From Stratiolaelaps scimitus (Eukaryota; Arthropoda; Arachnida; Mesostigmata; Laelapidae), in contig JABWDB010000001.1 in the NCBI GenBank assembly GCA_019614645.1, positions 10,151,501 through 10,215,500 of the forward strand: a stretch of DNA of 64,000 bases, given 5' to 3'. Under the pieces are notes generated by a model. The model saw only the letters and a list, made by a program, of their open reading frames with translations. It was not told where the DNA came from and searched no databases. Positions 47,686-59,390 of this stretch are shown piece after piece (within the stretch, counting starts at the first letter, position 1; each line of letters opens with the position of its first letter). Both the position numbers and the translations under genes were made by a program.

Positions 47686-49762
47686 ATGTTGACGGCAGCC
47701 TTGGCGCGGGCGCTACGCGGGTGTGTTACGAGAAGTTCCGCGCGCGCAGCAACCCAGAGCGTGAACCGGAGTGGCCTTCATTTCTCGGCGGCTCTACGGA
47801 TGTTCATTCAGACACGCGATACACCGAATCCAAATTCGTTGAAGTTTTTACCCGGAGTGAAGGTATGGCCTTGAGCAAGAACTTAGCTCTGAGTGTATAT
47901 GTGTTCATGTGAGGTTGCGCTGCGTGCAGTAATCCAACTTGGGACACTTATTTATTTTTTTTTTCCTATTTTTATTCTATTTCGAGCAGTTGGGTATTGG
48001 GGCCAAATGTCAGTTGAATGGATTCATGTGATAAAAACGATTATGCAATAATATTTTCCGATGCACCCGGTGTAGATAGAAATGCAAGCACATTGAACGG
48101 GAACATTGATATTCCCTGTACTTCACTTACGGGCGTATGACGGAACCGTTCCCGAGTACAATAGTAAACTGTGTAAATTTCATCGAGACAGGTCTTAGAG
48201 GAAGGCCAGGGTCGGGACTTTCCTTCGATCGACACGGCAAAAAACAGCCTGTTAGTTCGTCAGCTCTTCGCTATACCGGGGGTTCAACGCGTCTTCCTTG
48301 GGCCAGATTTTATCACGGTAACGCGGGCTGACGATGCCCTTGAATGGACTGCTCTCAAGGTAAGGAATCAACCAGCAGTACAGGTTAAACAAACACACAC
48401 ACGAACATATATATATATATATATATATATCAATGACAATTGCTCCTCGATTTCTGAAAAGGCGTCGATCTACGCAACAATGATGGACTTCTTCAGTGCG
48501 GGCCTACCTATTCTTGAGTCTCCCGAACCTGTCAAGGAATCTGAGGACAAGTTGGATGAGGTAAGATTGTTTGTCTAATTCGATTCGTAAGAGCTACATT
48601 TTCTCAGCACCAAAATTGCGTAATAGACAGTATTACCTGATGGGGTAGGTCTACTTTGGATAGATTGCGAGAGGAAGTATAATGACATTCAGGCTAGACG
48701 GACCTATGTGACACGAGGTTAGCTGATATTTAGAACTCACTATTCAAAAAACTTGATATCGATAGAATAGAACACACTGTATTTTGTAACAAAACAAATT
48801 GCTGTATTCGTTGGCTCCGCCCTCTTCTAACAAAGATCTAAATGAGACATTGTAGGACCGCCTCAGAGAAATCAGATGGCACCTTGGAATTGTAAGCACA
48901 CAATCGTTACGAAGGCTGCGTTATCTCTGATTTCATTCACGTCGGGGCACCCACCCTCGGGTCTAAAGGCAGCTCAGAAATGGTACAACCCTATGCTCTA
49001 TAAAAGGAGAATTTGTATTGTATATGCTATTTGCTTTTTGTTATTCGAATAATTCACACCAGTTTCTTAACTCAATTTTTGGCAGGTGGAGTTCACGGAA
49101 ACTGATCGGCAGACTGCGACAATGATTTCAGAGCTGATTGACACTCGAATCAGGCCAACCGTAATGGAGGATGGAGGCGATATCGTATTTCGTGCGTTTC
49201 GTGAAGGCATAGTCGAGCTTGAGTTGCAGGGATCATGTACGGGCTGTCCCAGCTCCTCGGTTACCCTCAAGGCCGGCATCGAGAACATGCTAATGTTTTA
49301 CGTGCCTGAGGTTCGTTGTGTGTTTTAAGCGCATGTCGATTTTGACGAAATGTGCTTATGTGCAACTCTCTCTAATACTATAAGTTCTTTATACTTCATG
49401 AATCCTTTCTGTCACTCTTTAACTATCAGAGATTACAAATACTCTCGAGTGGTGTAGAGCATGGAAGAATCCTCAAGATAAACTGCGCACAATATATATT
49501 CGGGGCAAGGAGAGTAGTCGATTCTATTATATCTATTAAGGTTTGCACCGCTATACTGACCCAAATATATAAATATATATGCATAGCTGTAGAAGAATAG
49601 TCGTGTTTGAAGTTTTTGTGCAGAAGCGCACATATTTTTATAGGCATTGTTTGTTTATTGCAGGTGAAGGGCGTCAAGGAAGTTCTGTCAAAGGAAGACG
49701 AGATTTCACAGCGAGAATTTGAGAAGCTCGAGGATAAGATTCGGACGAAGCCACAGGAATAG
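47686..49762 (+). CDS. NFU1: NFU1, mitochondrial iron-sulfur cluster carrier
   Basis: Five phase-0 exons (47686-47862, 48192-48359, 48462-48560, 49086-49310, 49664-49762) give 255 residues, the usual animal length. The N-terminus is an Arg/Ala/Ser-rich mitochondrial targeting sequence. The Nfu N-domain follows ([18 protein letters not shown], then [12 protein letters not shown]). The NifU-like C-domain has [17 protein letters not shown] and the cluster-binding C-x2-C pair (CTGC, residues 199 and 202), followed by PSSSVTLK. In known systems NFU1 passes 4Fe-4S clusters to lipoyl synthase and respiratory proteins in the matrix. The ATG at 47686 is preferred over upstream non-ATG codons because it directly begins the targeting sequence. 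AATAAA lies at 49972. Confidence 0.95.
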
Positions 49763-49971
49763 CCCCATTGTTATGATCTATGATCCACATGTGGCTATCG
49801 CACGTATGGATATCTGGGAACTTATGGGGCCCCGATGTGGGGACTATATGGAGCTCGTAAAAATGTAGATGTTATTGCGTGTAACTATGTATATGATGGT
49901 ATATGTCTATCATATACAATGGGATCTAGATGTAGATGCAGAAGCCAATATATAGTTCTCAATGTATGAAT

Positions 49972-49977
49972 AATAAA
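49972..49977 (+). terminator. Poly(A) signal of NFU1
   Basis: AATAAA about 210 bases past the NFU1 stop codon. Confidence 0.6.
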
Positions 49978-50233
49978 CTACATTATGTTTTTACAGATAT
50001 ATTGTTGTCTCATGTTTTGTGTTTCAGTGGAAAATATCCATACACAAATAGACAGTGGAAGAAGATATTACGCATCTTCGCTCTATAGAGAAATGTCCAC
50101 ACCCAGGTTGTCGAGATGAATTAAAATTATACCAGTAGAATAATTTCAAAAACGGCAATTTTTTTTACATTTCGTAGAATTTTCTGATGTTGTGGATTTT
50201 ACTTGTGCCTACTTGATATATATATATATATAT

Positions 50234-50238
50234 ACGGG

Positions 50239-50278
<40 letters not shown>

Positions 50279-50283
50279 CCCGT
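50234..50283. repeat. Long palindrome: ACGGGCTATA...TATAGCCCGT around (TA)n
   Basis: A pure TA run is bracketed by ACGGGCT and its exact complement AGCCCGT, making a perfect 50-base palindrome able to extrude as a cruciform. The right arm is the start of the GCCCGTGAATGAA module, which recurs at 50,838 and 56,905. Confidence 0.9.
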
Positions 50284-50940
50284 GAATGAAAGGGGGTGCA
50301 TCATTGGCTGCAGCCAATTTGTTTCCTTTAGGGGAGGAGTGGATATGACTAGTCAATGCAGATCTCGACAAAAAAGTGGGTTCAGTCATGAACTTGCTGA
50401 GAGAAGTGATCAGAAAAATGGGTTTAAGGTAAATAGCATGGGACGAATAATTCCATCTGAAAAAACATGGTCGTCAGCAGCAACTACTTCCATTGTTGCA
50501 ATTCGAACGTAAACGTCACAGCACTTCACACACTTCTTGACCGAGAGCAGCGTGCCACCGTCTCATGAGTCACGATCCTGCCTAAATATTCTCCCCGGTA
50601 CACGTTCAGGGAAGCAGATGTAATCTTGAATGCGTTAAGCATGTTACATGTTCGTTTCATTGTTAAAGTATTTGACTTTAGTTCCATAGGTATTAGCTGA
50701 ATAAAGACATATCGCTGCACAGATACAAAAGCCAATAATATTTTTCAGGGCAGCTAAAATGCATTAATTTTTGTTTTTTCATCATCCACTTTAGTAAGTG
50801 ATTGAAAAAAATAAATATATATATATATATATATATTGCCCGTGAATGAAGGGGGATGCATCATTGGTTGCAGCGCCTTTGGAACCGTTATACCGTTAAT
50901 AAATGGTTGCTCTCATCATTTGTATTTGAGTAGAGAATAC
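50277..50940 (+). repeat. Tandem-array spacer module, copy 1
   Basis: This block recurs at 56,400-57,010 and, truncated, at 62,942-63,427. It contains a shared segment starting TTTGTTTCCTTTAGGGGA, a shared GCTGAATAAAGACATAT (AATAAA at 50,699), a (TA)n run, and GCCCGTGAATGAA plus about 100 bases ending GAGAATACTTA. The short frames inside differ by frameshifts among the copies, so I call it non-coding. Confidence 0.7.
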
Positions 50941-51272
50941 TTATGTGTTTTTTCTGCTTTGTATTCGTCGAGTCGCATGAACATTTTGCCGAATTGAACA
51001 GATTTCCTTCGTGTATACAAAAATATAGCAGATGGTGTAGAAATCATCGACAATGCGCTGTTCATGGCAGTAGATATAATAGGATTCACTAAATATGATG
51101 GTCTTGCAGCGAGCAGCAAACAGGTGGCGTGTCATTTTGCCTGATATCCGTTCGCTAGAACTCAGATTTGAAAAGGGCTCAAATCAAACAACGCATTCTA
51201 TCCTCATACGTGAAAGGATCTAGTCGCCTGCTCAGTATTGTTGTCTACGCTTACATATTGGTATATGCAAAT

Positions 51273-52146
51273 ATGAACAACTCTACGGTGGTAATTTTCG
51301 CTCTTGTTATCTGCTGCTGTGTTCCGCATTGCCTCACCAGTTCGGAAAGTCCGCCCTTAGCAAAAGGTGAATACGCTATCAGATTCCGCAAGTGATGATG
51401 AGGGCCTGCCCGGTAAGCACATTATATGACACGGGACGTATGACGCTGAGCCTCAACCACGAGAACCTCGAACCATAATATAATTCACGATCCGTGCAGT
51501 GGAATACATCGGTGAGCGTCGACTGAATGTCTGACTCTTCTCTGATAGATTTTCCCAAGGATCCAGTTAAATTCTATTGCATCGGGGTGCTAGTTTTATT
51601 GTCTTGTCTATTGACTTAGCAATTGATTCAATGATCTAACCACCGCAGCGTGCGATTGATGTCTTCTTAGGCAGTGATCAATGTCCTCCCGGGAGTTTAG
51701 TGATATCCAGAGGAAACTGCGCAGCAGCCTGCTACAACTCAGGAGAAATTCAAGAGTTCACAAGATCAGTGAAGATAACGCCCGTTGGCTGTGGCGTGAA
51801 CTGCGAGGTCAGCTGATAGCGTCATTGACTATGTTGTAGCATTAATTTTATGTAATAGAGTATATTAAGAGTACTGTGAATTAGTGGGATTTTTACCGCT
51901 GAAGTTAACAAATTCCCCACATTCGATATAGGAATATGTACTGTATAATTCCTCAAATGCGATATGAATAATTCTACCGTAAACGAAATAATGCTTAAAT
52001 ATCAATATTCAGTACTCCATAGAAATATTCAAATTGGATGTCCATTAATGGCTACTTTTCAGATAACTGTTTTCAAGTATCCAAACGGCGAAACGTGCAG
52101 GGACGAGTCTTTTTGTCCGAAATCAGTTGTGTGCCCACCCGATTAA
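51273..52146 (+). CDS. Secreted eight-cysteine protein A, copy 1
   Basis: Three exons, 104 residues: 51273-51366 (phase 1), 51671-51807 (phase 0), 52063-52146. Exon 1 encodes a signal peptide (MNNSTVVIFALVICCCVPH) and a short linker. The mature part has eight cysteines spaced C-x11-C-x3-C-x19-C-x3-C-x12-C-x5-C-x5-C. Exon 2 holds cysteines 1-5, from GSDQCPPGS to GCGVNCE. Exon 3 holds 6-8, within YPNGETC and CPKSVVC. It pairs with gene B about 0.9 kb downstream. The ATG at 51273 is preferred to an upstream in-frame ATG (51168) because it gives a proper signal peptide. The C-x3-C core and length are reminiscent of small disulphide-rich secreted proteins of ticks and mites, such as evasin-type proteins, but the full spacing does not match a family I can name. 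Function unknown. Confidence 0.75.
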
Positions 52147-53071
52147 TCTCCTACTAAATTTTGGGGGACCTATAAATAAAATCGCCCATATTTTTACCAC
52201 CAAAAACACATGCGTATTCAATGAGGCGCTAATTTTTGTTAATTTTTAAAAATATTCATTGGGGCTACGACCCATGCTCGGCAGCCATATGTTCAAAATG
52301 AACCTGTAAATTAAAATGAATACGTCCTATATTGTCTGCCGTGGTCAAGCTAAGTAATCTGATTACCTGGTAAGATCAAGCCACCTTCAACGACTGTTTT
52401 TTTTTAATTTCACCATGCTGTTCTGAACCGGTACGCCGAGTGGTGGTGATCACGGCAAGTGGTCAATGGTTGATGTCATAAATTTCGAGCCTACTTTGCC
52501 AATATTTTTAGGTTTCATCACTGTTTCAAACAGCTCAATGTTAATCAGTTTTATTTCCAGGAAAGCAACATGACTTGAACCTATCTTCTACCTCTGTTTC
52601 TAGTTTGACAGATGACATTAGTTAGCATATTACATCGTGTGTCCTTCGCACATGCGCAATTAAATTTTGATAGGAACTAAAGCCGAACCTTTCTCTGTTT
52701 CCTGAAATCAAAGACATGCTTTCTGTAGAACACGGGATACTCAGCAGCATTCCGCATATTTACCTGCAAACGTTTTGCGAGATGAAACTGCGACTAGGAT
52801 TTGGGAAGGCCAATGAGAGCATAATATTATACAAGTGTACAAATGGTAGAACTCTCGAAGGAGGGAGAGTCTGGTCCATGAGAAAACATTTGTCTGGTCA
52901 CCAAAAGAGGGATCGAGATTCCGTTGGTTGTGCCCTTTCCTGCTTGATCTATCGAGCCCACCATCTGTCTATGGCATCATCATCGCTCCGAGACCAGTGC
53001 TAAAAGGACTGCGTCGACGAGTGGAACTTCTTTAGCGAACCCGGCCACGCACGTTGTCATACTAAAGAATC

Positions 53072-53378
53072 ATGCATGTTCAATTTATAGTGCTTACCGT
53101 GCTCACTATGTATCCACTGAGCGGTGCTATGCCGCCAATTGAATGGCCATGTAAGTTCATATAACCATGTAGGCGAAGTGCCAATGAGCTAGCAACAACT
53201 GATCGGGACAGACTTTAATCAATTAAATTTTAGTAGATAATAATTTCTCTACGAACATTTCCTGCCGTAGAGAGTGCTTCGCTTGATGATCCTGTATAGA
53301 CATAAGCATGCCCAGCACGAACTAGACTCATTTTAAATAAATAAATTTTGCTTGTGAAGTCAACGTACCATCAGTTCA

Positions 53379-53420
<42 letters not shown>

Positions 53421-55657
53421 GTACTTTTTATGTACCTGTATCTCTCATAGTTCAAGTCCTGTGAGGATGGTACCTTCGTTGAATGTGATTTCTCACTTGC
53501 GTGAGTTTGTTCACGAACTGCGTGTGTATCTTATTGAATTTCGACTATTGAAACTGTGTGGACTTGGATTACTTCAATACTTGTCCCGCTTCACTCTCCT
53601 ATGGAGTAAAGATCTTTAGCGAACTATATCAGATATTTCCGTTGGGATTTATTTTGGCTCTAGAACGATACATTTACATCGCAATCAGTCTTCCACCATC
53701 CGCGAACTTTTCGTTTCCACCGAAGGACACCGAGGATCCATCACAAAATGTTCCTGCCTTTGATAACAATTAATGAATCGTTCACGAGGAATAGATCGAG
53801 GCAACCAGCCCGTCTTAATCGGCGACAAGGAGACCCGTGTAAAATTTCAGCTTCTCTCATATAAAATTAGCTGAATTCGTAATGATCAGCAGGAGAGTTT
53901 CTCCAATATCGAGTACGAGATGCCGAAATGACACGACGTTAGAGCACGTGAATTTCAACAAGACAAATGGTTGGCGTTTGTTGATATCTTAACAGATGAT
54001 GGCAGCGATCAGTGTGCTGAGCCAAGTGAGCCCGTGATGAACATGGGCTGTACCATGGGCTGCAACAATTCTGGAAACGTCACATACTTCGAAACCTTTC
54101 CAATTCCAACGCCTCGTCCTCGTTGCTACTGTGAAGTAAGTTCTCAAACTGTAATGATATGTTGAAGCTACTTCATGAAATATAGTATTGTTGCGTTTTC
54201 CGGTTTATCATACCATGTTGTGAAACCTTGTCGTCATGCATATAATACAACACCGATATTGGATAAGTGATTCTCACGGCCGTTTGTCCTGCGCCCTTTG
54301 GGGTTGTTTAAAGGAATGATTCAATTATCCAATTTGATCCAAATTTTGATCGAATGGTTTATGGCTATGTACCAGTATGATAGTACCACAGTATACTCTG
54401 GGTGTACGTATCTCTATTTTAGAGTTAATGCAAGCCTCTTTCATTCAGAATAGTTAATACAATAGCATGCTCTAAAATGCTGGGGTTTTAGTAAGTAGCA
54501 ACGGAGCCGCTAAGCATCTGTGGGATTTTTGGTCTTCGTGTATGCTAGATCCCAGTCACATTGTCGTAAAGCTGTTCGGGATCAGTCGCTTTTTGTCGTG
54601 CGTGACAATGGTAAAGGTAAAGGTTGTATTGGTTTATGAACGGAGCTGCAGTTTTTTTGTGGAACGTTTAAGTTCTCTAGATGTGATCCCCAGGTCGCGG
54701 GATTCGAACCTGCGTCCTCCAGCGTTTTACAGCCAGAGACCACTTAGCAACGGTCCAAAAACAGCTGGTGTTTTTGTCATGCCAGGCTGCACAAGCTAAC
54801 AGAGCTACACTACAACAGAGAGGATGAGGTGGTCATTCTTTGCCATTAATCACCCACTTCAGCTAGTCGCACGTGGATTTCTCACTCAGCAACCTGACCC
54901 TGTTTGATAACGACAACACCCTACCAAGAAAAGCAAATTACACATGTGAACTTTTTTGTAACATTTATTGAAATATCGTTTTACCGCGCTATTCGAAATC
55001 TTGCTCATTAGTGAAAATGATGATCGATGCCGCCTGGCGGCGAGAGAAGGACACAAAGTCAGAATTAGCGGATTAATAATAATGCTATGAATTATTGTCT
55101 TACGTTGTATACAAGTTCATGTAATAATCGCGACGCCCCATAAAGCGTGGCAATCAACGAACATTGTGCGATAAAATTGAATGTGCTATGCCTTTATCGA
55201 TATTGTGCCACTCGGTCACTGAGTTGTCGACTGCATGAATGTGCCGGGTAGTATCGCGAATTTGAGAGAACAACAGAGAATAAAACCGAAATGACAGAAC
55301 ACACTCGTCCCTGTGACAAGAAGCATCGCAGTGTCGTCCCTCTATATGTAGCGGTTTCATAAGCTTCTCTATCTCGTTGCGGTGCCCCTTCGTGTCTTGC
55401 ACAAACTTAATATCCATACGATTACAATTATCCTCGTTCGGTCCGCCCCGTGCGCGGATCCTTTCGTTGAACTAAATCGCATTTTTTTTAGTTCTCTCCG
55501 AACCCGATTTTTTAAAAACACATAAGGCATATTATATCATTAGTTAATTTGAAGTATCTATATTATGGTTGAGTAGTGCTTTATACAAACGTACAGTTTA
55601 GGAATTATTTCTCTATATTATGTATTGCCTGAATAAAGCCCTCCCTGCAAAAGTGAT

Positions 55658-55688
<31 letters not shown>

Positions 55689-55792
55689 AATATGTATTTC
55701 AGATGCCTACCTATCTGTACCCTGACGGCCGGTATTGCACAATATTGTTGCAGTGCGCGCAGCACCAAGACTGCCTTACCGAAATCTCTTAA
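53072..55792 (+). CDS. Secreted eight-cysteine protein B, copy 1
   Basis: Three exons, 102 residues: 53072-53150 (phase 1), 53996-54135 (phase 0), 55703-55792. The signal peptide is MHVQFIVLTVLTMYPLSGA. Exon 2 opens YDGSDQCAEPSE, almost the same entry as gene A's GSDQC. It carries C-x11-C-x3-C-x20-C-x1-C, with two N-glycosylation sequons right after cysteine 3 (NNS, NVT). Exon 3 (MPTYLYPDGRYC..) adds C-x5-C-x5-C. Cysteine frame, splice phases and the Y-P-(D/N)-G turn identify it as a diverged duplicate of gene A. The stop codon overlaps its own AATAAA (55791-55796), so the 3' UTR must be very short. Intron 2 contains a SINE and a 578-bp segment that copy 2 lacks. Confidence 0.72.
54610..54765 (-). 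mobile_element. tRNA-derived SINE in intron 2 of gene B, copy 1
   Basis: It starts with the same tail as the copies at 1.8 and 23.7 kb (GGTAAAGGTTGTATTGG and GGAGCTGCAG) and has a minus-strand B box (CAGGTTCGAATCCCGCG) at about 54,690-54,712. The equivalent site in unit 2 (61,812-61,920) has lost the B-box part by a deletion of about 45 bases. Confidence 0.65.
54946..55523. other. 578-bp segment present only in unit 1, flanked by ACACAT
   Basis: Unit 1 has ACACAT at 54940-54945 and again at 55518-55523 with 572 bases between. Unit 2 has a single such site (62,108-62,113, CACAT followed directly by the ACGGCATATT counterpart). This is either an insertion with a 6-bp target duplication or a deletion between short repeats. 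The segment has no recognisable coding content; minus-strand frames are short. Confidence 0.6.
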
Positions 55793-55796
55793 TAAA
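55791..55796 (+). terminator. Poly(A) signal overlapping the gene B stop codon (copy 1)
   Basis: TTAATAAA: the TAA stop provides the first bases of AATAAA. The same arrangement is kept in copy 2 at 62338-62343. Confidence 0.5.
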
Positions 55797-56399
55797 AGTA
55801 TTATATACATCGAACTTCAGATTATTTATTGTTATTTTGCAGTCCCAATTAAATAAATGGACGATGCCGTTCTGGTAAAGCATTTTCGCCATCGTGCTAT
55901 TTGTAACAGTAGATGTAAGACTGAATATGTGTCTCATTGATGGATGAGTACTACTCTAGACGTATGGCCTTGGAAACATTGGGAATACAAAGGAACACAA
56001 TCACCAAACTTTCTACAGATATTAGGTGAAGGTCCGTCGACCGTTGCAGGCGCGATAGGCATTCGGGTCTGGCAACAGGTAACACCACAGATGAGACGGT
56101 ATGAGGCGGACGCAAATAGGCAGACCTAAAAATCTTCTGCTTTCTGGGAAGTCATTGATTATACACTGGGCTGCTGGAAATACGTTGGGCGGTGAGGGAT
56201 TAAAAGAATTCAATAAAATGCTCATATATTTCATAAACGAAGAGACAGCCTCTGACGAAGCCATGTGACGAGACTGAGAGAACATCTACATTGTCGATAA
56301 CGGCAGGTTCGGTGGTGAGAAGGGACGTCAATGAGCAAGTTTGCACGGGTGAGGAGTGAACGAGTTGGAAAAGGCCATTATACAGGCAAGCATTTACAA

Positions 56400-57010
56400 A
56401 ATTTGTTTCCTTTAGGGGAGTAGTTGATATGACTTGTCAATCAGATCTCGACAAAAAAATTGGATACAGTCATGAACTTGCTGAAAGAAGTGATCAGAGA
56501 AATGTTTTTAATGTAAATAGCATGGGACGAATAATGCCATCTGAAAAAAGATGGTCGTCAGCAGCAACTGCTTCCATTTTTGCAATCCGAACGTAAACGT
56601 CACAGCACTTCACACACTTCTTGACCGAGAGCAGCGTGCCACCGTCTCATGAGTCACGATCCTGCCTAAATATTCTCCTCGGTATATGTTCAGAGAAGCA
56701 GATGTAATCTTGAATGCGTTAAGCATGTTACATGTTCGTATCATTGTTAAAGGTCCATAGGTATTAGCTGAATAAAGACATATTGCTGCAAAAATACAAA
56801 AGCCAATAATACTTTTCAGGGCAGCTAAAATGCACTAATTTTTGTTGTTTCATCATCCACTTTAGTAAGTGATTGAAAAAAAAAAATATATATATATATA
56901 TATTGCCCGTGAATGAAGGGGGATGCATCATTGGCTGCAGCGCCTTTGGAACCGTCATATCGTTAATAAATGGTTGCTCTCATCATTTGTATTTGAGTAG
57001 AGAATACTTA
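56400..57010 (+). repeat. Tandem-array spacer module, copy 2
   Basis: It matches 50,320-50,940 line by line: TTTGTTTCCTTTAGGGGAG, the GCTGAATAAAGACATAT segment at 56,768, (TA)n at 56,886-56,903, then GCCCGTGAATGAAGGGGGAT and about 100 bases ending GAGAATACTTA. After that, unit 2 carries about 1.2 kb of extra DNA, including a LINE, before homology to unit 1 resumes at about 58,204. Confidence 0.75.
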
Positions 57011-57117
57011 TACACGGATAGAATTAATGATAGAATATTATTCCAATTGTGCAGAGAAATAATGATATCAAAGTGGTACCTTTATTGTAAAATCTACAAG
57101 TATATGATCGCATCGAT

Positions 57118-58071
57118 TACCATGTGCCCTTTTTTTTTAAGAGGTTGAGGGATAAAATCTTCAAAAAGACACCACAGCTTCACGTCTTAGGTATTCGCTG
57201 TGATAGTGCCGGATTTTTACCGGCTAAAAAATCTTCGAACCTATAACTTGGGTCAGGTGCCTGGGACTGCTTTTATAATACTTCGGGCGCAAGACTTGCA
57301 GGGACCGGCTAGTAGCCATCAGTAGGCTGACGAATCGGTGTGTAACCATCCGTCTATCCTAGGCTACCTTTGTCCTATCCCAGGTTCATCCTCTGGTTGA
57401 CGACGTCGCCCTGCAGTCTCGCAGGGTCTCTCCTGCCGCGTGTGCCTCTAAGCCGACCGAGCTCGCTCTGCTTTTGGAGGACTGTCTCGATTACCGATGA
57501 GCCGATGTCCCATCCCGACGTGGTCTCCGTCATAAACTTTACAAGAGTGTTAATGTCGGTACGGGGGAGGGCCGGTGGGGCTCTTCCGTGTGGGTCGCCT
57601 TCGCGCACCCACCTCTCGACTAAGCTGTCTATGCCAGCGGTGCGTGCGTCCTCAAAGCGTTCGCACACAAACAGCGTGTGTGCGACTGTGTCCGCTGCGT
57701 CGGTCTCGCAGTACAGACAAGACGCACTAGGCGCTCTGCCTATCCGCTCGAGGTAGAGTTGGAATTCCCCATGGCCTGTGATCGCCTGCGTCACGAAGTA
57801 GTCGACCTCTCCGCCGGGACGGTCGAGCCATGTGCGGATGTCTGGAATGAGGTCCCGGACGTATGCTCCGGGGGCCCTCGCCGAGAGGTGCTCCCACTGC
57901 TGTTGCCATGCCGCGATGGTCTCTTCTTTCGCCTCCTCCTTCGATATTCCGTCTCTCCAGATCCGTCTTCTCTCTTTAGCCTTCAGATCCCAGGGCGGAG
58001 TCCCAGCGAGCACTAGAGACGCGGCTGTGCTGACCGTCCTGTACGCCTGGGTGATGCGGAGTACCATGTGC
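57118..58071 (-). mobile_element. 5'-truncated R1-like LINE with 10-bp target-site duplication
   Basis: TACCATGTGC occurs at 57118-57127 and again at 58062-58071, bracketing a 934-bp insert. In the insert's own (minus) sense it ends in a run of A (57130-57138) and contains an open frame of about 230 residues. Its start (RITQAYRTVSTAASLVLAG then TPPWDLKAKER) matches the C-terminal end of reverse-transcriptase ORFs in R1/LOA-type non-LTR retrotransposons, followed by a C-x2-C...H...C zinc-knuckle-like block (SCLYCETDAADTVAHTLFVC). The frame is still open to a stop at 57375, so the insertion is young. The reverse-transcriptase core is absent and the copy cannot move by itself. Confidence 0.85.
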
Positions 58072-58530
58072 AATGGGAATCACAACCGGAAATACTAACT
58101 TAATGAAAAACAAAAAGTTATTAGAAACCTTTTCAACGTGAAATTATATTTTAGAATCGTCCTCTCGTTCAGGTGAAAATCAGATAATAAAAAAATAATA
58201 ACATGTTTTTTCTGCTTTGTATTCGTCGAGTCGCATGAACATTTTGCCGAGTTGAACAGATTTCCTTCGTGCATACAAAAATATAGCAGATGTTGTAGAA
58301 ATCATCGACAATGCGCTGTTCATGGCAGTAGATATAATAGGATTCACTAAATGTGATGGTCTAGCAGCGAGCAGCAAACAGGTGGCGTGTCCTTTGGCCT
58401 GATATTCGTTCGCTAGAACTCAGATTTGAAAAGGACTCAAATCAAACAACGCATTCTATCCTCATACGTGAAAGGATCTAGTCGCCTGCTCAGTATCGTC
58501 GTCTACGCTTACATATTGTTATATGCAAAT

Positions 58531-59390
58531 ATGAACAACTGTACGGTGGTAATTTTTGCTCTTGTTATCTGCTGCTGTGTTCCGCATTGCCTCACCTGTT
58601 CGGAAAGTCCGCCCTTAGCAAAAGGTGAATACGCTATCAGATTCCGCAGGTGATGATGAATGAGGGCCTGCCCGGTAAGCACATTATATGACACGGGACG
58701 TATGACGCTGAGTCTCGACCACGAGAACCTCGAACCGTAATATAATTCACGATCCGTGCAGTGGAATACATCGGTGAGCGTCGACTGAATGTCTGACTCG
58801 TCTCTGATAGATTTTCCCAAGAGATCCAGTTAAGTTCTATTGCATCGGGGTGCTAGTTTTATTGTCTTGTCTATTGACTTAGCAATTGATTCAATGATCT
58901 AACCACAGCAGCGTGCGATTGATGTCTTCTTAGGCAGTGATCAATGTCCTCCCGGGAGTTTAGTGATATCCAGAGGAAACTGCGCAGCAGCCTGCTACAA
59001 CTCAGGAGAAATTCAAGAGTTCACAAGATCAGTGAAGATAACGCCCGTTGGCTGTGGCGTGAACTGCGAGGTCAGCTGATAACATCATTGACTATGTTGT
59101 AGCATTAATTTTAGGTAATAGAGTATACTAAGAGTACTGTGAATTAGTGGGATTTTTACCGCTGAAGTTAACAAGGAATATGTACTGTATAATTCCTCAA
59201 ATGCGATATGAATAATTCTACCGTAAACGAAATTATGCTTAAATATAAATATTCAGTACTCCATAGAAATATTCAAATTGGATGTCCATTAATGGCTACT
59301 TTTCAGATAACTGTTTTCAAGTATCCAAACGGCGAAACGTGCAGGGACGGGTCTTTTTGTCCGAAATCAGTTGTGTGCCCACCCGATTAA
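58531..59390 (+). CDS. Secreted eight-cysteine protein A, copy 2
   Basis: Exons 58531-58624, 58934-59070 and 59307-59390 give 104 residues, nearly identical to copy 1. Visible replacements are few: Ser to Cys at residue 4, Ser to Cys just after the signal peptide (CLTC), and Glu to Gly in exon 3 (CRDGSFC). All eight framework cysteines and both splice phases are kept. The extra cysteine near the mature N-terminus could leave an unpaired thiol or allow dimers; that is speculation. The intron between exons 2 and 3 lacks about 17 bases present in copy 1. Confidence 0.75.

Noticed and set aside
50916..51119. Minus-strand frame, repeated at 58,180-58,377, with an N-P-I-I and S-A-L-S-M-I stretch resembling helix 7 of a receptor
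   Set aside because: No neighbouring helices or splice context. It lies upstream of gene A on the other strand, and the similarity is short and hydrophobic.
51168..51272. Upstream in-frame ATG extension of gene A
   Set aside because: It would place 35 basic or mixed residues before the signal peptide. The internal ATG gives a normal secreted start in both copies.
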